A DNA stretch of 64,000 bases from SpSt-539 sp964549445 (GTDB lineage: Bacteria > Planctomycetota > Phycisphaerae > UBA1845 > UTPLA1): assembly GCA_964549445.1 (NCBI GenBank), contig CAZJVS010000009.1:62001-126000 (forward strand), given 5' to 3'. A model generated the notes under the pieces. That model had not been told where the DNA came from. It ran no database searches and worked only from the letters and a program-made list of their open reading frames with translations. The translations under genes and the position numbers were made by a program. This document shows, piece by piece, positions 15,744 through 25,483 of this stretch (positions are counted from its first letter, which is position 1; each line of letters opens with the position of its first letter).

Positions 15744-17870
15744 TTGGTTCATTCGTCGCACGATCTGACTTCGCGCCGCGCTCGGCTCCTCAGCTGCCTC
15801 GCGCTCGCCGTTGCGTTGGCCGTCGCCGTTGACGCCCACGCCGTCATCCCCCGCAAGGACAAGCCCGCCTCAAAGGCAAACAAGTCCGCCGACGACAACG
15901 CACCCGCCAAGGCCGACAAGGACAAAACGAAGTCCTACGTCACCCAGCCCGCCAAAGGCCCGGTCGCAAAGGTCGAGGTATTCATCCCCTCGCTCGTCAA
16001 GCTCGGCCACTCCGCAGCCGAGTCTCACGCCGGCGCGATCTACGGCGCGCTCTCTGGAACGCTCGTCCCGCCGGTTGATGAGACGACCGACGGCTTCGAC
16101 TTCGCCGCACTGCTCAAGCTCGTCGAAGAGGTCCGCACCTGGCCCGACACCTCGCTCGCCCTCGCCATCTACACGCAGGATACCGAAGGCCGACCGCGCT
16201 GGGTCATCCGCACCGACTGGCCGATCGCCGCTCTCGAGGCCCGCATCAAGCACCTGCTGGAAACCGATGAAGCGAAGAAGCTCCTCAAGGGCGTCCAACT
16301 CCGCCGCGACGACGAAGGCCAGTTTGTCATCGAGTTGCCCGACACCGTCCTCGCCGTGCTCCGCAAGACCGACGACGGCACGCTCATCGCCTCGGCCGAC
16401 AAGGTCGAATTGCCCGAGTCCGTCTTTGGCATCAAGACCGACAAAGCCGCCCGCACGCGCGGCGACAAATCCCCGCCGCTCTGCTACTGCCGTGTCAACG
16501 TCGCCGCGGCCGACGAGGAAGGCCAGTCCTCCTGGCTCTCGTCTATCGGAGGCATCCGCGACATTCGCTACCAGGGCGGTGTCATGCCCGATGGCGACTG
16601 GAACGAACGCCTCACCGTCAGTTGGAGCCCGCTCGCCGGCGCCCTCAAGCTCTTCTTCAAGCGCGTCAAGACACCGTTCCAGTGCCCGAAGGACGCCTTC
16701 GCCGTCGCCGCCATCAACACCGACTTCGGCGGCAGTTCCGCCGAAGGCCTCGCAGGTCTGCCGTCCGGAACGTTCGCCAACCAGGCCCAGAGCGACTTCG
16801 CCGTCGCCGTGACGCCCGGAGTCGGCTTCTTCCCGATTCCGGACATCTATTACTCGTTCGGCCTGAAGAACAAGGACAAGGCCGTCGAGGCGATTCGCAA
16901 ACACCTGAGCGAAGCTGCCGAGAAGCGGGCCGACGACGACCTGCCCCCGGCCTGGAAGGAGATCCAATCCGACTCCGGGCCGATCTTCGCCAGCATCCCC
17001 GGCGCCGACGGCGCAACCGGCATTTCGCTGTCCAGCGGACGCAAGGTCGTCTTCTTCGACACCGACCGTGACGGCGACAAGGAGATCAATCGGCTTGTCG
17101 TCGCTCAGACGTCGACGCTCGCCGACGACGCCGTCGCCCACTGGAAATCGCTCCGCCGCCGCGGCACCACGAAAGTCCCCGACAGCCCCGACGCCCACTG
17201 GCAGGCCCGCATCTCGTGGCGGCTTGTTTACGGCCACATCGAACCCTATGTCATGCTCTTCACCTCCTTCGCCGAGAACGCAAAGCCGCTGCCGTCGGTC
17301 GACGAGCTGGCCGACGCCCTGACCGACTCGGTCCTCAACATCCGCATCGAAGCCACCGGCGTCCGCATCGTCCACGACGGCCCGATCCCGGCCGGCGCGT
17401 TTTTCGTGCCTTCCATGGTCGCCGAAGCGGTCATGTCCGAAGGCGATCCATCCTCCGAGGCCGAGCGCGAACGCATCGCCTGCCGCCACCTGCGCGTCCT
17501 CTACCATCACGCCAGGCTCTTCAAGAAGGACTACGGCCGCTGGCCCGCCACCGTCGCCGAGTTGGACGGCTACGTCGACTTCATGTCGCACCCCGACCTG
17601 CTCTGGCTGCCCGAGCAGAAGCGCGGTTTCATGGCCGGCCTCGTCAGCACCGTCACGGGCGGCCGCGAGTTCCGCTGGCCCGACCGCGACAAGATCGACG
17701 ACTCGCTCTACGAAATCGACTGGTCGCCGAACGAGTGGAAGCTCAAGTACCGCGCCGGCGAGTTCCGCGATCACAAGACGATCCTGATCGACGATGACGG
17801 CGAGATTCACCGCGAGCCGCTTCCGTCCAAAAAGGACAAGGTGGCCCGGGTTGACTCAAAGGAAAATTGA
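15744..17870 (+). CDS. Large secreted protein of unknown function upstream of sppA
   Basis: Protein of 708 aa. I chose the TTG at 15744: GGAGGGG lies 7 nt upstream, and the protein then starts with a normal signal peptide (HDLTSRRARLLSCLALAVAL ... DAHA). Further upstream the frame is open but not protein-like. A Lys/Ala/Asp-rich linker (about 36-70) leads into a mixed alpha/beta body (VEVFIPSLVKLGHSAAES, TSLALAIYTQD). The last 130 residues contain a helix plus turn reminiscent of pseudopilin cores (HARLFKKDYGRWPATVAEL). No family recognised. sppA follows after 35 nt, so they are probably an operon, and both mature N-termini are Lys/Asp-rich. Confidence 0.72.
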   Translation: MVHSSHDLTSRRARLLSCLALAVALAVAVDAHAVIPRKDKPASKANKSADDNAPAKADKDKTKSYVTQPAKGPVAKVEVFIPSLVKLGHSAAESHAGAIYGALSGTLVPPVDETTDGFDFAALLKLVEEVRTWPDTSLALAIYTQDTEGRPRWVIRTDWPIAALEARIKHLLETDEAKKLLKGVQLRRDDEGQFVIELPDTVLAVLRKTDDGTLIASADKVELPESVFGIKTDKAARTRGDKSPPLCYCRVNVAAADEEGQSSWLSSIGGIRDIRYQGGVMPDGDWNERLTVSWSPLAGALKLFFKRVKTPFQCPKDAFAVAAINTDFGGSSAEGLAGLPSGTFANQAQSDFAVAVTPGVGFFPIPDIYYSFGLKNKDKAVEAIRKHLSEAAEKRADDDLPPAWKEIQSDSGPIFASIPGADGATGISLSSGRKVVFFDTDRDGDKEINRLVVAQTSTLADDAVAHWKSLRRRGTTKVPDSPDAHWQARISWRLVYGHIEPYVMLFTSFAENAKPLPSVDELADALTDSVLNIRIEATGVRIVHDGPIPAGAFFVPSMVAEAVMSEGDPSSEAERERIACRHLRVLYHHARLFKKDYGRWPATVAELDGYVDFMSHPDLLWLPEQKRGFMAGLVSTVTGGREFRWPDRDKIDDSLYEIDWSPNEWKLKYRAGEFRDHKTILIDDDGEIHREPLPSKKDKVARVDSKEN

Positions 17871-17905
17871 CCGGATTTTTTTTCACCATGCACGGGAGAT
17901 CGAAT

Positions 17906-19870
17906 ATGCGACGAAACCTGCTCGGACTGCTGCTGATGCTGGCGCTGCTGCCACTGCCCGTCTTCGCCGACGACGATCCCGTCGACGACGACAAGGACAA
18001 GGCCGACAAGACCGAACAGGTCGAGCGCGCGAAAGATAAAAAAGACTCCAAGTCCTCGGACAAGGACGACGAGAAGGACAAAGACAAGTCAAAGGACAAG
18101 GACAAGAAGCCCAAGCCCTCGCCCATCAAGAAGCTCATCGAGTTGAAGCTCGATCAGTTCCTGGTCGCGTCCAAGGGCCTGAACATCCCCTCGTTCGGCC
18201 GCACGCAGGAAGTCCGCGACCTGCTCACCCGCTTCGAGAAGTGGGGCAAGGACGATGACATCGGCGCCGTCCTCATGAATCTCGACGGCGTCAACCTCGG
18301 CATCCCCGACATCGAAGAGCTTCGCGCCGCCGTCGTCGACTTCAAGAAGACCGGCAAGAAGGTCGTCGCCTATCTGAACTCGGGCGACCCCTCCGGCTAC
18401 CTCCTCGCCTGCGAAGCCGATGAGATCGCCATCGCCCCGACCGGCGACCTCTCGATCCCCGGCATCGGCCGCGCCTTCCCCTTCATGCGCGGCATGTACC
18501 AGATGCAGGGCATCGAGTTCGATGTCATCACCGCCGGCGCCTTTAAGTACCCCGGCTTCATGAACCGCCGCGAACCGAGCGAGTTCTTCAAAACCGAGTT
18601 CAACGAGATCCTCGATAGCTGGTTCGACGACTACGTCGACATGATCGCCACCGGCCGCAAGCTCTCTCCCGAGAAGGTCAAGGCCGCCATCGACATCGCC
18701 CTCTTCACCGCCGAAGATGCCAAGGCCCGCGGCCTGATCGATCACATCGCCTACTACGACGACTATCGCGACCGCGTCCTGAAACGCTACAAGTACAACA
18801 AGGCCGATGGCTGGGGTCCCGACTTCGGCGACCTCACGTCGTTGCAGGACATCTTCAACGCCATCAACAAGAGCTTCCGCGAGGCCCAGGACAGCTACAA
18901 GGCCGTCGGCCCCAAGATCGCCGTCCTCCACGCCCGCGGCCCGATCGTCGACTTCAGCATGGGTGGCGCTTTCTCCTCGCAGATCATCATGCGCGACGAG
19001 TTCTGCAAGACCATCGACGAGATCCGCAAGAACAAGACCATCAAGGCCGTCGTCCTGCGGATCGACAGCCCCGGCGGCTCGGGCTACGCATCCGACGTCA
19101 TCTGGAAAAAGCTCCGCGAACTCGACGAAGAAAAGCCCATCGTCGTCAGCATGGGCACCGTGGCCGGCTCCGGCGGCTATTACATCGCCTGCCCCGCCCG
19201 CATGATCTACGCCGAGCCCACGACGATCACCGGCTCAATCGGCGTCCTCGCGATCCTCGCGAATCAGGCCTCGGCCATTAACCGCGCCGACATCAACATC
19301 TCCGAGATGCAGCGCGGCAAGCGGGCCCTCTTCGGCGCCGGCTTCAAGGACATGCGCACCGAAGACCGCGACTTCCTCCAGAAGTTCATTCTCGACTTCT
19401 ACGAAGTCTTCCTCGATCGCGTCTCCGTCACGCGCAAGATGCCCAAGGACGAAGTGCGAAAGGTCGCCGAAGGTCGCATCTACACAGGCCGTCAGGCCCT
19501 GAAGATCGGTCTCGTTGACCGCCTCGGTGGTCTGCGTGATGCGATCACCTCGGCTCGCGAGATGGCCAACATCCCGACCAGCAGCGAGATCCGCCTCGTC
19601 CACTATCCGCGCCCGAGTTCACTCGGCGAGTTGATTGAGAACTTCGCCGGCTTCATCTCGACCCCGCTCGAAGGCGCCCGCGCCGCTCAGGCGCCGGTGA
19701 GTCCGCTCTCGTTCGACATGCAGCTCCGCCTGTTCGCCCGCCGGCCGCAGGCCCTCTGCTGGATGCCATTCCCCGAAATCCACGAGTTGCTGGCCCCAGC
19801 CGGCCCGCGCGACGCCGTCATGGACATGCTCGGCCTGCAGAGCTACCTGCCCGCGGCGGTTCGGCCTTAA
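17906..19870 (+). CDS. sppA: Signal peptide peptidase SppA-type protease (protease IV, S49)
   Basis: Protein of 654 aa with two tandem S49 domains, as in the long form of protease IV, which degrades cleaved signal peptides at the membrane. The ATG at 17906 follows GGGAGA; an ATG at 17888 is the alternative. Residues 1-19 are a signal peptide or anchor, and residues 20-70 are an unusual Lys/Asp-rich stretch. The N-terminal half supplies the candidate catalytic Lys214 (AGAFKYPGF) and the C-terminal half the nucleophile Ser422 (TVAGSGGYY), matching the Lys/Ser dyad arrangement of the family. The last 36 codons are repeated as an orphan fragment at 23578-23688. Confidence 0.9.
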   Translation: MRRNLLGLLLMLALLPLPVFADDDPVDDDKDKADKTEQVERAKDKKDSKSSDKDDEKDKDKSKDKDKKPKPSPIKKLIELKLDQFLVASKGLNIPSFGRTQEVRDLLTRFEKWGKDDDIGAVLMNLDGVNLGIPDIEELRAAVVDFKKTGKKVVAYLNSGDPSGYLLACEADEIAIAPTGDLSIPGIGRAFPFMRGMYQMQGIEFDVITAGAFKYPGFMNRREPSEFFKTEFNEILDSWFDDYVDMIATGRKLSPEKVKAAIDIALFTAEDAKARGLIDHIAYYDDYRDRVLKRYKYNKADGWGPDFGDLTSLQDIFNAINKSFREAQDSYKAVGPKIAVLHARGPIVDFSMGGAFSSQIIMRDEFCKTIDEIRKNKTIKAVVLRIDSPGGSGYASDVIWKKLRELDEEKPIVVSMGTVAGSGGYYIACPARMIYAEPTTITGSIGVLAILANQASAINRADINISEMQRGKRALFGAGFKDMRTEDRDFLQKFILDFYEVFLDRVSVTRKMPKDEVRKVAEGRIYTGRQALKIGLVDRLGGLRDAITSAREMANIPTSSEIRLVHYPRPSSLGELIENFAGFISTPLEGARAAQAPVSPLSFDMQLRLFARRPQALCWMPFPEIHELLAPAGPRDAVMDMLGLQSYLPAAVRP

Positions 19871-19900
19871 GTCAGCCAACAACCCAACCGTGTTTCATTC

Positions 19901-19931
19901 AACGGCCGGCGATTTCGCCGGCCGTTTTATT
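19901..19931. terminator. Intrinsic terminator after sppA
   Basis: AACGGCCGGC - GATTTC - GCCGGCCGTT followed by TTAT. It lies between the convergent ends of sppA and the next minus-strand gene and can serve both. The same CGGCCGGC core recurs in the hairpin at 23731-23755. Confidence 0.8.
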
Positions 19932-19944
19932 TGGCGAAGAGAAG

Positions 19945-22900
19945 TTACGGCCCGAGATACGCAGCCATGAATTGTTGGATATCGCGCGCGTCCGTCCGCC
20001 CGTCGCCATTCGCGTCCGCGCGATAATACGCCGCGAGATTCGCCGCCGGACCGTGAGTAAGTGCTGCCACCATCGCGCTCACATCGGCCGCCGCGCGAAT
20101 CCCGTTCCCATCAATGTCCCACGCCGGGCCGACATGAATGAGCCCCGCATTGTTCAGCAAAGTGATCGTCACCCCGCTACCTACGCTCATCGAATTGAAA
20201 TAGACACGCCCGCAGTCGATCGACACCACCGCCCCCGCGCCGATATCGAACTCATCGACGTATAACACTTCGTCGCACGGCTGCGTCGTTGTGTTGTCGA
20301 ACGAATCCTCAAACCGCACGCTCCGCCCCGCGTCAACCAGCACGCGTCCCATGGCGAAATTGTCGACAAACCCCGCCGGGTTCGCCGGCCCAAGATTGAC
20401 TCCCGCCAGTTCAAATAACTGCGGCGACACGCCGTTGCCGCTGACAAACTCCACCGTTGCCTGGGTCGAATCAAACGTCTCCGGCGTCGTGCAGTGATTC
20501 GCAAAGCTCCCGCCTGCCTGCACCAGCGACGTCGGACTGAACGTCGCGTTAATCGCCCCGTCCAGCGAAATATTTGAAAGCGACACGATCCGCGCTCGAT
20601 CCCCTGCCGTGATGATCGGCGGCGTGCTCCCGCGCATGACCACGGTGCTCGAAATCACCACCCCGTCGTTGAACGTCGCGACAAAGTCGTTCGACCCGTC
20701 TCCGGCAATGTCGATCGCCCCGTCGCCCCGTACCGTTAGCGTCGAGCCGCTCAACACGCTGCCCCCGGCACCCGGCCGCATCCGCAATGTCCCGCCATCG
20801 GCAACGTATTGCCCGCTCCCCGATACACTCTTCTCTATGCTCAAGGTGCCGCCGCCGCTCGCCTCAAATGTCGCGTCGTTCTGCACGGGGCTGGTTCCCG
20901 TGAGGAGCAATGTTTCTCCCGACGCCGTCGCCCGGATCGTCCCATTGTTTTGAACCCGCGCGTCGATCGTCCCGAATCCGCCGACGACCCCGGTGACCGT
21001 AATCGCGTCTGCTACAGTTGCCGACGAAAGCGACGCCGTCGCCGCATTCAACTCGACCTCCGCACCGCCGCCCATCACAAAACTCGCGCTCGCCACGATG
21101 CTCCGGCCCGACCCCACCGACAGCGTCCCGTGATTCGTAATACCGCTCGCCGAATCGATCACCAGGTCGCCGCCCGTCACTGCCAGCGCCTGTCCCGGCT
21201 CGACACGCACCGAATCAATCGTCACCGGAATGTCCAGCGTGATCGTCGGAACCGGACACGTAATATTGACGTTGTATCGGCTGCCAGGCGGCGACCCGTT
21301 GTTCGGCACGGCCGTGCAGCTCCACGTCATGGAGTTGCTCCAGACGCCCGCCGCCGCACAATAGCAGCACGAATCCGGCACTCCGTCCGTCGGGTTCACG
21401 TCGATCGACGGATTCGCCACAATATCATCCGCGTCATCTACGCCATTGTTGTTGCAATCCGGAAAAAACTCGTAAGGGCCCATGTCCACAACCGGCCCAC
21501 CCATCGTCTCCGGCACTCCGGTATCAAGCGTCGCCGGATCGTTGACCAGCCGCTTGTTGCCGTCGAGGTCATATGGAACGCGTTCCGCAGTATTGCTGTC
21601 GCCGTCGAGATCCGTGAAGTCGCTCACCACTTCAAGCGTGCTCGCCGAATCGATGCACGGCGAACCGGGCATGACGTGAAGGTCACCGTAATCGTCGTCC
21701 GCCGTACCCCATTGGCCGTCAACTCCGGCACTCGGCGTTCGAATGAAATTGGGATTCGCGTCGACGTTCCCGGTGCCCCCGAACCCACCCTGAATCAAGT
21801 CATAGGTGGCCGTAATCGCGCCGGGGCCGGAGTTGAGAATCTGATCCGATGACGTCCCCGCAATGGCATCACTGTTCCCATGGAAAATGCAGTTCGAGAG
21901 GGTGATGAACTGTCCACCCGAGTCGGCTTCGTATTCCAGCGCTCCTCCGGCCACGGTCGCCCGGTTTGCCACCAGGGCCGAGTTTGCCAGCTTTCGATTG
22001 CCGCCCGACCCGGCAAAAACGGCCCCTCCTCGTTCCGCTTCATTGCCAACGAAGGTCAGGTTTGTCAGGGTCAGCGCACCATTGTGGTAGACAATTCCGC
22101 CGCCCCTCCCGTCGGTCCCGTTGATCGCCTTGTTCCCCTCAAAGCGACAACTTGCAATCCGCGCGGTCAGCGAGCCGCTTGCCAGGCCCAGGCCGCCGCC
22201 GTTGCAAAAGCCGGCGGGCCCTCCGGCGACATTCCGTACAAACTCGCATTGGCTCGCCAGCACCGTTCCGCCGCCGTTGAAGTGCGCACCCGCCGATGAA
22301 CGGCCGGTATTCGCCTCGAACCGGCAGCCCGTAATCGTCGCATCGGCATTCGCGACCGTGAAACCGCCCGGACCGCCGTTGACCGTCACCCCCCCGGCAT
22401 TGCGCAGAAACACGCAATCCCGAACGACCGGCGTCCCGAACGGTCCGTCATTCACGCCCGGCAGGCGAACGCCGCCGCCGCCCCTCGACGCCGCGTTGTC
22501 CTCAAACCGACACTCTTCGAGCAATACGCTCGTGACCCCTTCGATCAGCAGTCCACCTCCGTTCGTCGCGTGATTTAGCCGAAAGGTGCATCGCCGAATC
22601 GTCGGGCTGCCCCCATTGGCATAGAGCCCGCCACCCATGCTGTTGGCCCCGGAGAAGGCGTTCGCGTTTCCGCCACGAATCTCAAAGCCATCGAGAATCG
22701 CCGTCGCGTCGACGCCCGTCGCGCTGACCACGTGCGTTGAGTTATCGTTGTAATTCAAAAAGTTCGGCCCGTCGTTCTGCATCAGATCGCCGCTGAGAAC
22801 GCAGATATTCGTCGTCGGATCGCGCTGACCCAGCGTCGTCTCGCCTCCGGCAAATCCGCCGTACACCGCAACGCCATTCAACAGTTGAAATGAAATCCCG

Positions 22901-23307
22901 CGAGAGAGGCCGCTGGTCGGACGATACGTCCCATCCGCAACCCAGATTTCTGAAACCGCCCCACCCGAACACGCGGCCCGCGCCAACGCCACCCGCAGCT
23001 CGGTCAGCGCATCCGTCCACGAAGCCCCGCTGTTCGCTCCCGTCGCGCTTCGATCGACATAGAGCCGCGCAGGCAGCGGCGAATCACATGCATCTCCGAC
23101 TCCGTCACTGTCGCAGTCTTCCTGGCCGGGATTAAAGGTACTCGGGCAGTTGTCGACCCCATCCAGGACGCCGTCTCCGTCGCCGTCGCCACCCAGCGCC
23201 GCTGGGTCCGTCCCGTCCGGCCGGCGATCAAGCGCCGCCGTCTGCCCGCCGACGGCGAACGCCGCCACGTGCACGGCCAACAGCGAAAGAACCGCCATGC
23301 GCAACAT
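19945..23307 (-). CDS. Secreted beta-helix protein with thrombospondin-3 motif and dockerin-like tail
   Basis: Protein of 1120 aa. GAGGTGGAAAC precedes the ATG at 23307. Signal peptide: residues 1-24. A thrombospondin type-3 Ca-binding segment follows (DGDGDGVLDGVDNCPSTF ... DSDGVGDACD, about 40-75). Residues about 80-560 are a right-handed parallel beta-helix of the polymorphic-outer-membrane/choice-of-anchor type (VYGGFAGGETTLGQRD; repeated GGG and C-x-F-x-x-N rungs). From about 600 to 1060 are further beta repeats (MRGSTPPIITAGDRARI, GGSFANHCTTPETFDS). The tail has two dockerin-type loops (DIDGNGIRAAADV, DANGDGRTDARDI). The C-terminal half is clearly paralogous to the gene at 23773-25482. 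Probably surface-exposed adhesin or structural protein. Confidence 0.82.
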   Translation of the reverse strand: MLRMAVLSLLAVHVAAFAVGGQTAALDRRPDGTDPAALGGDGDGDGVLDGVDNCPSTFNPGQEDCDSDGVGDACDSPLPARLYVDRSATGANSGASWTDALTELRVALARAACSGGAVSEIWVADGTYRPTSGLSRGISFQLLNGVAVYGGFAGGETTLGQRDPTTNICVLSGDLMQNDGPNFLNYNDNSTHVVSATGVDATAILDGFEIRGGNANAFSGANSMGGGLYANGGSPTIRRCTFRLNHATNGGGLLIEGVTSVLLEECRFEDNAASRGGGGVRLPGVNDGPFGTPVVRDCVFLRNAGGVTVNGGPGGFTVANADATITGCRFEANTGRSSAGAHFNGGGTVLASQCEFVRNVAGGPAGFCNGGGLGLASGSLTARIASCRFEGNKAINGTDGRGGGIVYHNGALTLTNLTFVGNEAERGGAVFAGSGGNRKLANSALVANRATVAGGALEYEADSGGQFITLSNCIFHGNSDAIAGTSSDQILNSGPGAITATYDLIQGGFGGTGNVDANPNFIRTPSAGVDGQWGTADDDYGDLHVMPGSPCIDSASTLEVVSDFTDLDGDSNTAERVPYDLDGNKRLVNDPATLDTGVPETMGGPVVDMGPYEFFPDCNNNGVDDADDIVANPSIDVNPTDGVPDSCCYCAAAGVWSNSMTWSCTAVPNNGSPPGSRYNVNITCPVPTITLDIPVTIDSVRVEPGQALAVTGGDLVIDSASGITNHGTLSVGSGRSIVASASFVMGGGAEVELNAATASLSSATVADAITVTGVVGGFGTIDARVQNNGTIRATASGETLLLTGTSPVQNDATFEASGGGTLSIEKSVSGSGQYVADGGTLRMRPGAGGSVLSGSTLTVRGDGAIDIAGDGSNDFVATFNDGVVISSTVVMRGSTPPIITAGDRARIVSLSNISLDGAINATFSPTSLVQAGGSFANHCTTPETFDSTQATVEFVSGNGVSPQLFELAGVNLGPANPAGFVDNFAMGRVLVDAGRSVRFEDSFDNTTTQPCDEVLYVDEFDIGAGAVVSIDCGRVYFNSMSVGSGVTITLLNNAGLIHVGPAWDIDGNGIRAAADVSAMVAALTHGPAANLAAYYRADANGDGRTDARDIQQFMAAYLGP

Positions 23308-23509
23308 GTTTCCACCTCAATGCACCCGCGACGCGCGTCGTACGTCCGCCACTCGGCGCCGCCGTTACGTCAGCGAGCACGGTATGATCAGTCTACGTAC
23401 CCGCCTGCACTCAAAATCTTGTGCCCGGATTCGGCGAGTCTGCGAGTGCGGCCGAACGATCGTCGCATCCCCTGATTTAGACAGAGTTTATCAGAATCCG
23501 CCCCGCCGT
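23308..23509. other. Leader and duplicated flank upstream of the beta-helix gene
   Basis: No gene. The part from about 23450 on (CGTCGCATCCCCTGATTTAG and AGAGTTTATCAG) resembles the region downstream of the kinase gene at 27300-27350 (TTGCCGCAACCTGCGGATTG and TGAGTTTACCA) and belongs to the duplication described in the findings. Confidence 0.45.
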
Positions 23510-23577
23510 TCAAGCTCCCCCGCGCAGCCCCGCTAGTTCGCTGATCGTCTCAAATCACAGCAGTCCGCGTTCAACGC
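23510..23577 (-). pseudogene. Remnant of the 3' end of a TPR-kinase gene
   Basis: Read on the minus strand this encodes SVERGLL*FETISELAGL. The intact kinase (27375-29606) ends with NVENGLLWFETIRELQAL. Twelve of seventeen positions agree, and the Trp codon has become TGA. It abuts the sppA remnant at about 23577, the apparent duplication junction. Confidence 0.7.
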
Positions 23578-23688
23578 TGGATTCCGTTCCCCGAAATCGA
23601 CGAACTGCTCGCCCCAGCCTACCCGCGCGACGCCGTCATGGACATGCTCGGATTGGACCGATTTCTCCCCCCAGCTATCCGACCGTAA
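23569..23688 (+). pseudogene. Orphan copy of the sppA 3' end
   Basis: From the TGG at 23578 it encodes WIPFPEIDELLAPAYPRD, then AVMDMLGLDRFLPPAIRP and a stop. The sppA gene ends WMPFPEIHELLAPAGPRD, then AVMDMLGLQSYLPAAVRP. Nothing of the rest of sppA is present upstream. A terminator-like hairpin follows, as it does after sppA. Confidence 0.88.
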
Positions 23689-23730
23689 GTTCAAAACGCC
23701 TCACCCGATTACCTCTCGATTCTCCCTCTC

Positions 23731-23755
23731 GACGGCCGGCTCAACGCCGGCCGTC
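23731..23755. terminator. Hairpin after the sppA remnant
   Basis: GACGGCCGGC - TCAAC - GCCGGCCGTC, then GTCTTGTG. It has the same core as the sppA terminator and sits at the 3' end of the minus-strand gene that begins its coding end at 23773. The T-tract is weak. Confidence 0.6.
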
Positions 23756-23772
23756 GTCTTGTGCGCTGAGCC

Positions 23773-25482
23773 CTATGAAGCGAGTATCACTGCGATAAAC
23801 GCCTGTACGTCCTGCCCGTTAACGTTTCCGTCGCGCGTGATGTCGCTGCGGAAGTATCGATCCGGATTTGTGTTAGCCGGGTTCAGAAGTCCCGCGACAA
23901 ACGCCGGGATGTCACCCGCATTCGCAGCGCCGTCTGCATTCACATCTCCAGCCAAGCCAACATAACTGACGCGACCGCCATTGGTGAATGAGAAGTTGTA
24001 GTTCGTGCCGCTACCGGTCATCGTCGTGTAGTAAACGCGACAGCAGTCGACAGTGACGTCGGCATTCGAGCCGATCACGAATTCATATACATAGAGCGCG
24101 TCATTGCAAGCCCCGTCACCCGTATTGTCATAGACATCCTCCAGTCGCACGCTTCGGCCGCCACCAATTTCCAACCGTTGCAGCGCGAAATTACTCGCAA
24201 AACCCTGCGCAACATTGAACCCGAAGTCGTGTCCCGCCACTTCGAATAGCTGCGGCTGCGAAGCCGGCGGCGGCGTAAGTCGAACGTCGCCCGCGACCGA
24301 GTCAAACGTCGCCGGCGATGTGCAGTGATTTACAAAGCTGCCGCCGATGCTGATCGTGCTCCCGCCTTGAAATTGAACAGTCGCCGGTCCATTCTGAAAC
24401 ACCACGTCGCCGAGCGCGATGACCCGCGCACGGTCCTGTGCAATGATCGGGGGCGTGCTCCCACGCAACAACGGGCTCGACGAATACACGATTGCCCCGC
24501 TGAACGTGACCGTGAAGTCCCCGCCCGCGTTTCCGCCAATTGTCACCCCCGGACCGTCCGATGTGCCGTCGATCGTCAAAGTTGAGGCCGATACGCTCGC
24601 GGCCCCAAGATCGGTCCGCTTGAACTCCAGTCCGCCGCCGTCCACCTCGAAATCGGGGCTGCCGGTCGCGCTGTTCTGAACGCGCATGAGGCCACCGCCG
24701 AGCGCCGAGAATTGTCCATTCGAAAGCGTCGTCTGGCCGTTCACGGTGTAGATCAGAACTTCCGCCGAATCGCCGACGGCCTGGACGGTGCCACCGGTCA
24801 CCAGACAGTTCACGAGCGAAAGCGTTGCCCTCGGGCCCGCGCTCCGAGAGGCTTCAAGCCTCCCCCCGGATGTTTGCGACATTTGCATGTCCTTCAGCGT
24901 CAGGTCACGGAGTTGCACCGCGCCAGTGGTAACCCGAATCGTCCCTGCGTTCGACGCGTTCGTGCCGGCCAGTCCCTGAAACTGGAGCGTCCGATTAGCG
25001 CCGGATGCATCATTGACTTCCAGCCGCGCGCCTGCGGCGACGGTCAGCTCGGCTATTGTTGCACCTTGATTCAGCGTGACGACCGGATCGACGAAGTTCC
25101 CCGGCGCAGGAGTCGGATTGTTGACAAACACGCGAAATAGCTTCGCCCCACTGTTGTCGGGAACCTCGCCGCCCGTCCAATTGCTTGCTACGCTCCAGGT
25201 GCCGCTCTCCGGTTTCCAAATTGTTGCTACGAACGCTCCAGGCGGAAACAGTGCTGGGACCAGACCCGCTTGAATGGTGTATCCGAAACCGACCAGACTT
25301 CCCCCGATTGGCTGGCCGACGACGAGGAACGAGTTGTTGTCAGTGAACCCACCGCCAAGCGTGACTGTGGCTTCACCCGGACGAATTTGATACGGCTGCG
25401 CCGCGGCGGGGCTCGCCGTGACTAGAAAGGTGAGGAGCCATACTCCAAACCGCTGTGCGTTCCATCCGTGTGAATTCAACAT
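23773..25482 (-). CDS. Secreted beta-rich protein with dockerin-like tail, paralogue of the beta-helix protein
   Basis: Protein of 569 aa. Signal peptide: residues 1-28 (ending TASPAAAQ). The N-terminal part contains WKPESGTWSVASNWTGGEVP, the autotransporter-like SGxWxxxxNWxxGxVP motif, followed by stacked beta strands. Residues about 330-500 match the C-terminal half of the 1120-aa protein at 19945-23307: LLRGSTPPIIAQDRARV, GGSFVNHCTSPATFDS, CNDALYVYEFVIGSNADV. The tail has dockerin-type loops DVNADGAANAGDI and DITRDGNVNGQDV. The start is 1 nt from the stop of the S74 gene upstream, so the two are translationally coupled. Likely a surface protein. Confidence 0.82.
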   Translation of the reverse strand: MLNSHGWNAQRFGVWLLTFLVTASPAAAQPYQIRPGEATVTLGGGFTDNNSFLVVGQPIGGSLVGFGYTIQAGLVPALFPPGAFVATIWKPESGTWSVASNWTGGEVPDNSGAKLFRVFVNNPTPAPGNFVDPVVTLNQGATIAELTVAAGARLEVNDASGANRTLQFQGLAGTNASNAGTIRVTTGAVQLRDLTLKDMQMSQTSGGRLEASRSAGPRATLSLVNCLVTGGTVQAVGDSAEVLIYTVNGQTTLSNGQFSALGGGLMRVQNSATGSPDFEVDGGGLEFKRTDLGAASVSASTLTIDGTSDGPGVTIGGNAGGDFTVTFSGAIVYSSSPLLRGSTPPIIAQDRARVIALGDVVFQNGPATVQFQGGSTISIGGSFVNHCTSPATFDSVAGDVRLTPPPASQPQLFEVAGHDFGFNVAQGFASNFALQRLEIGGGRSVRLEDVYDNTGDGACNDALYVYEFVIGSNADVTVDCCRVYYTTMTGSGTNYNFSFTNGGRVSYVGLAGDVNADGAANAGDIPAFVAGLLNPANTNPDRYFRSDITRDGNVNGQDVQAFIAVILAS

Positions 25483-25483
25483 A

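Noticed and set aside
15870..17810. 646-codon minus-strand open frame
   Set aside because: Gly/Val/Asp-rich shadow of the secreted protein gene 15744-17870.
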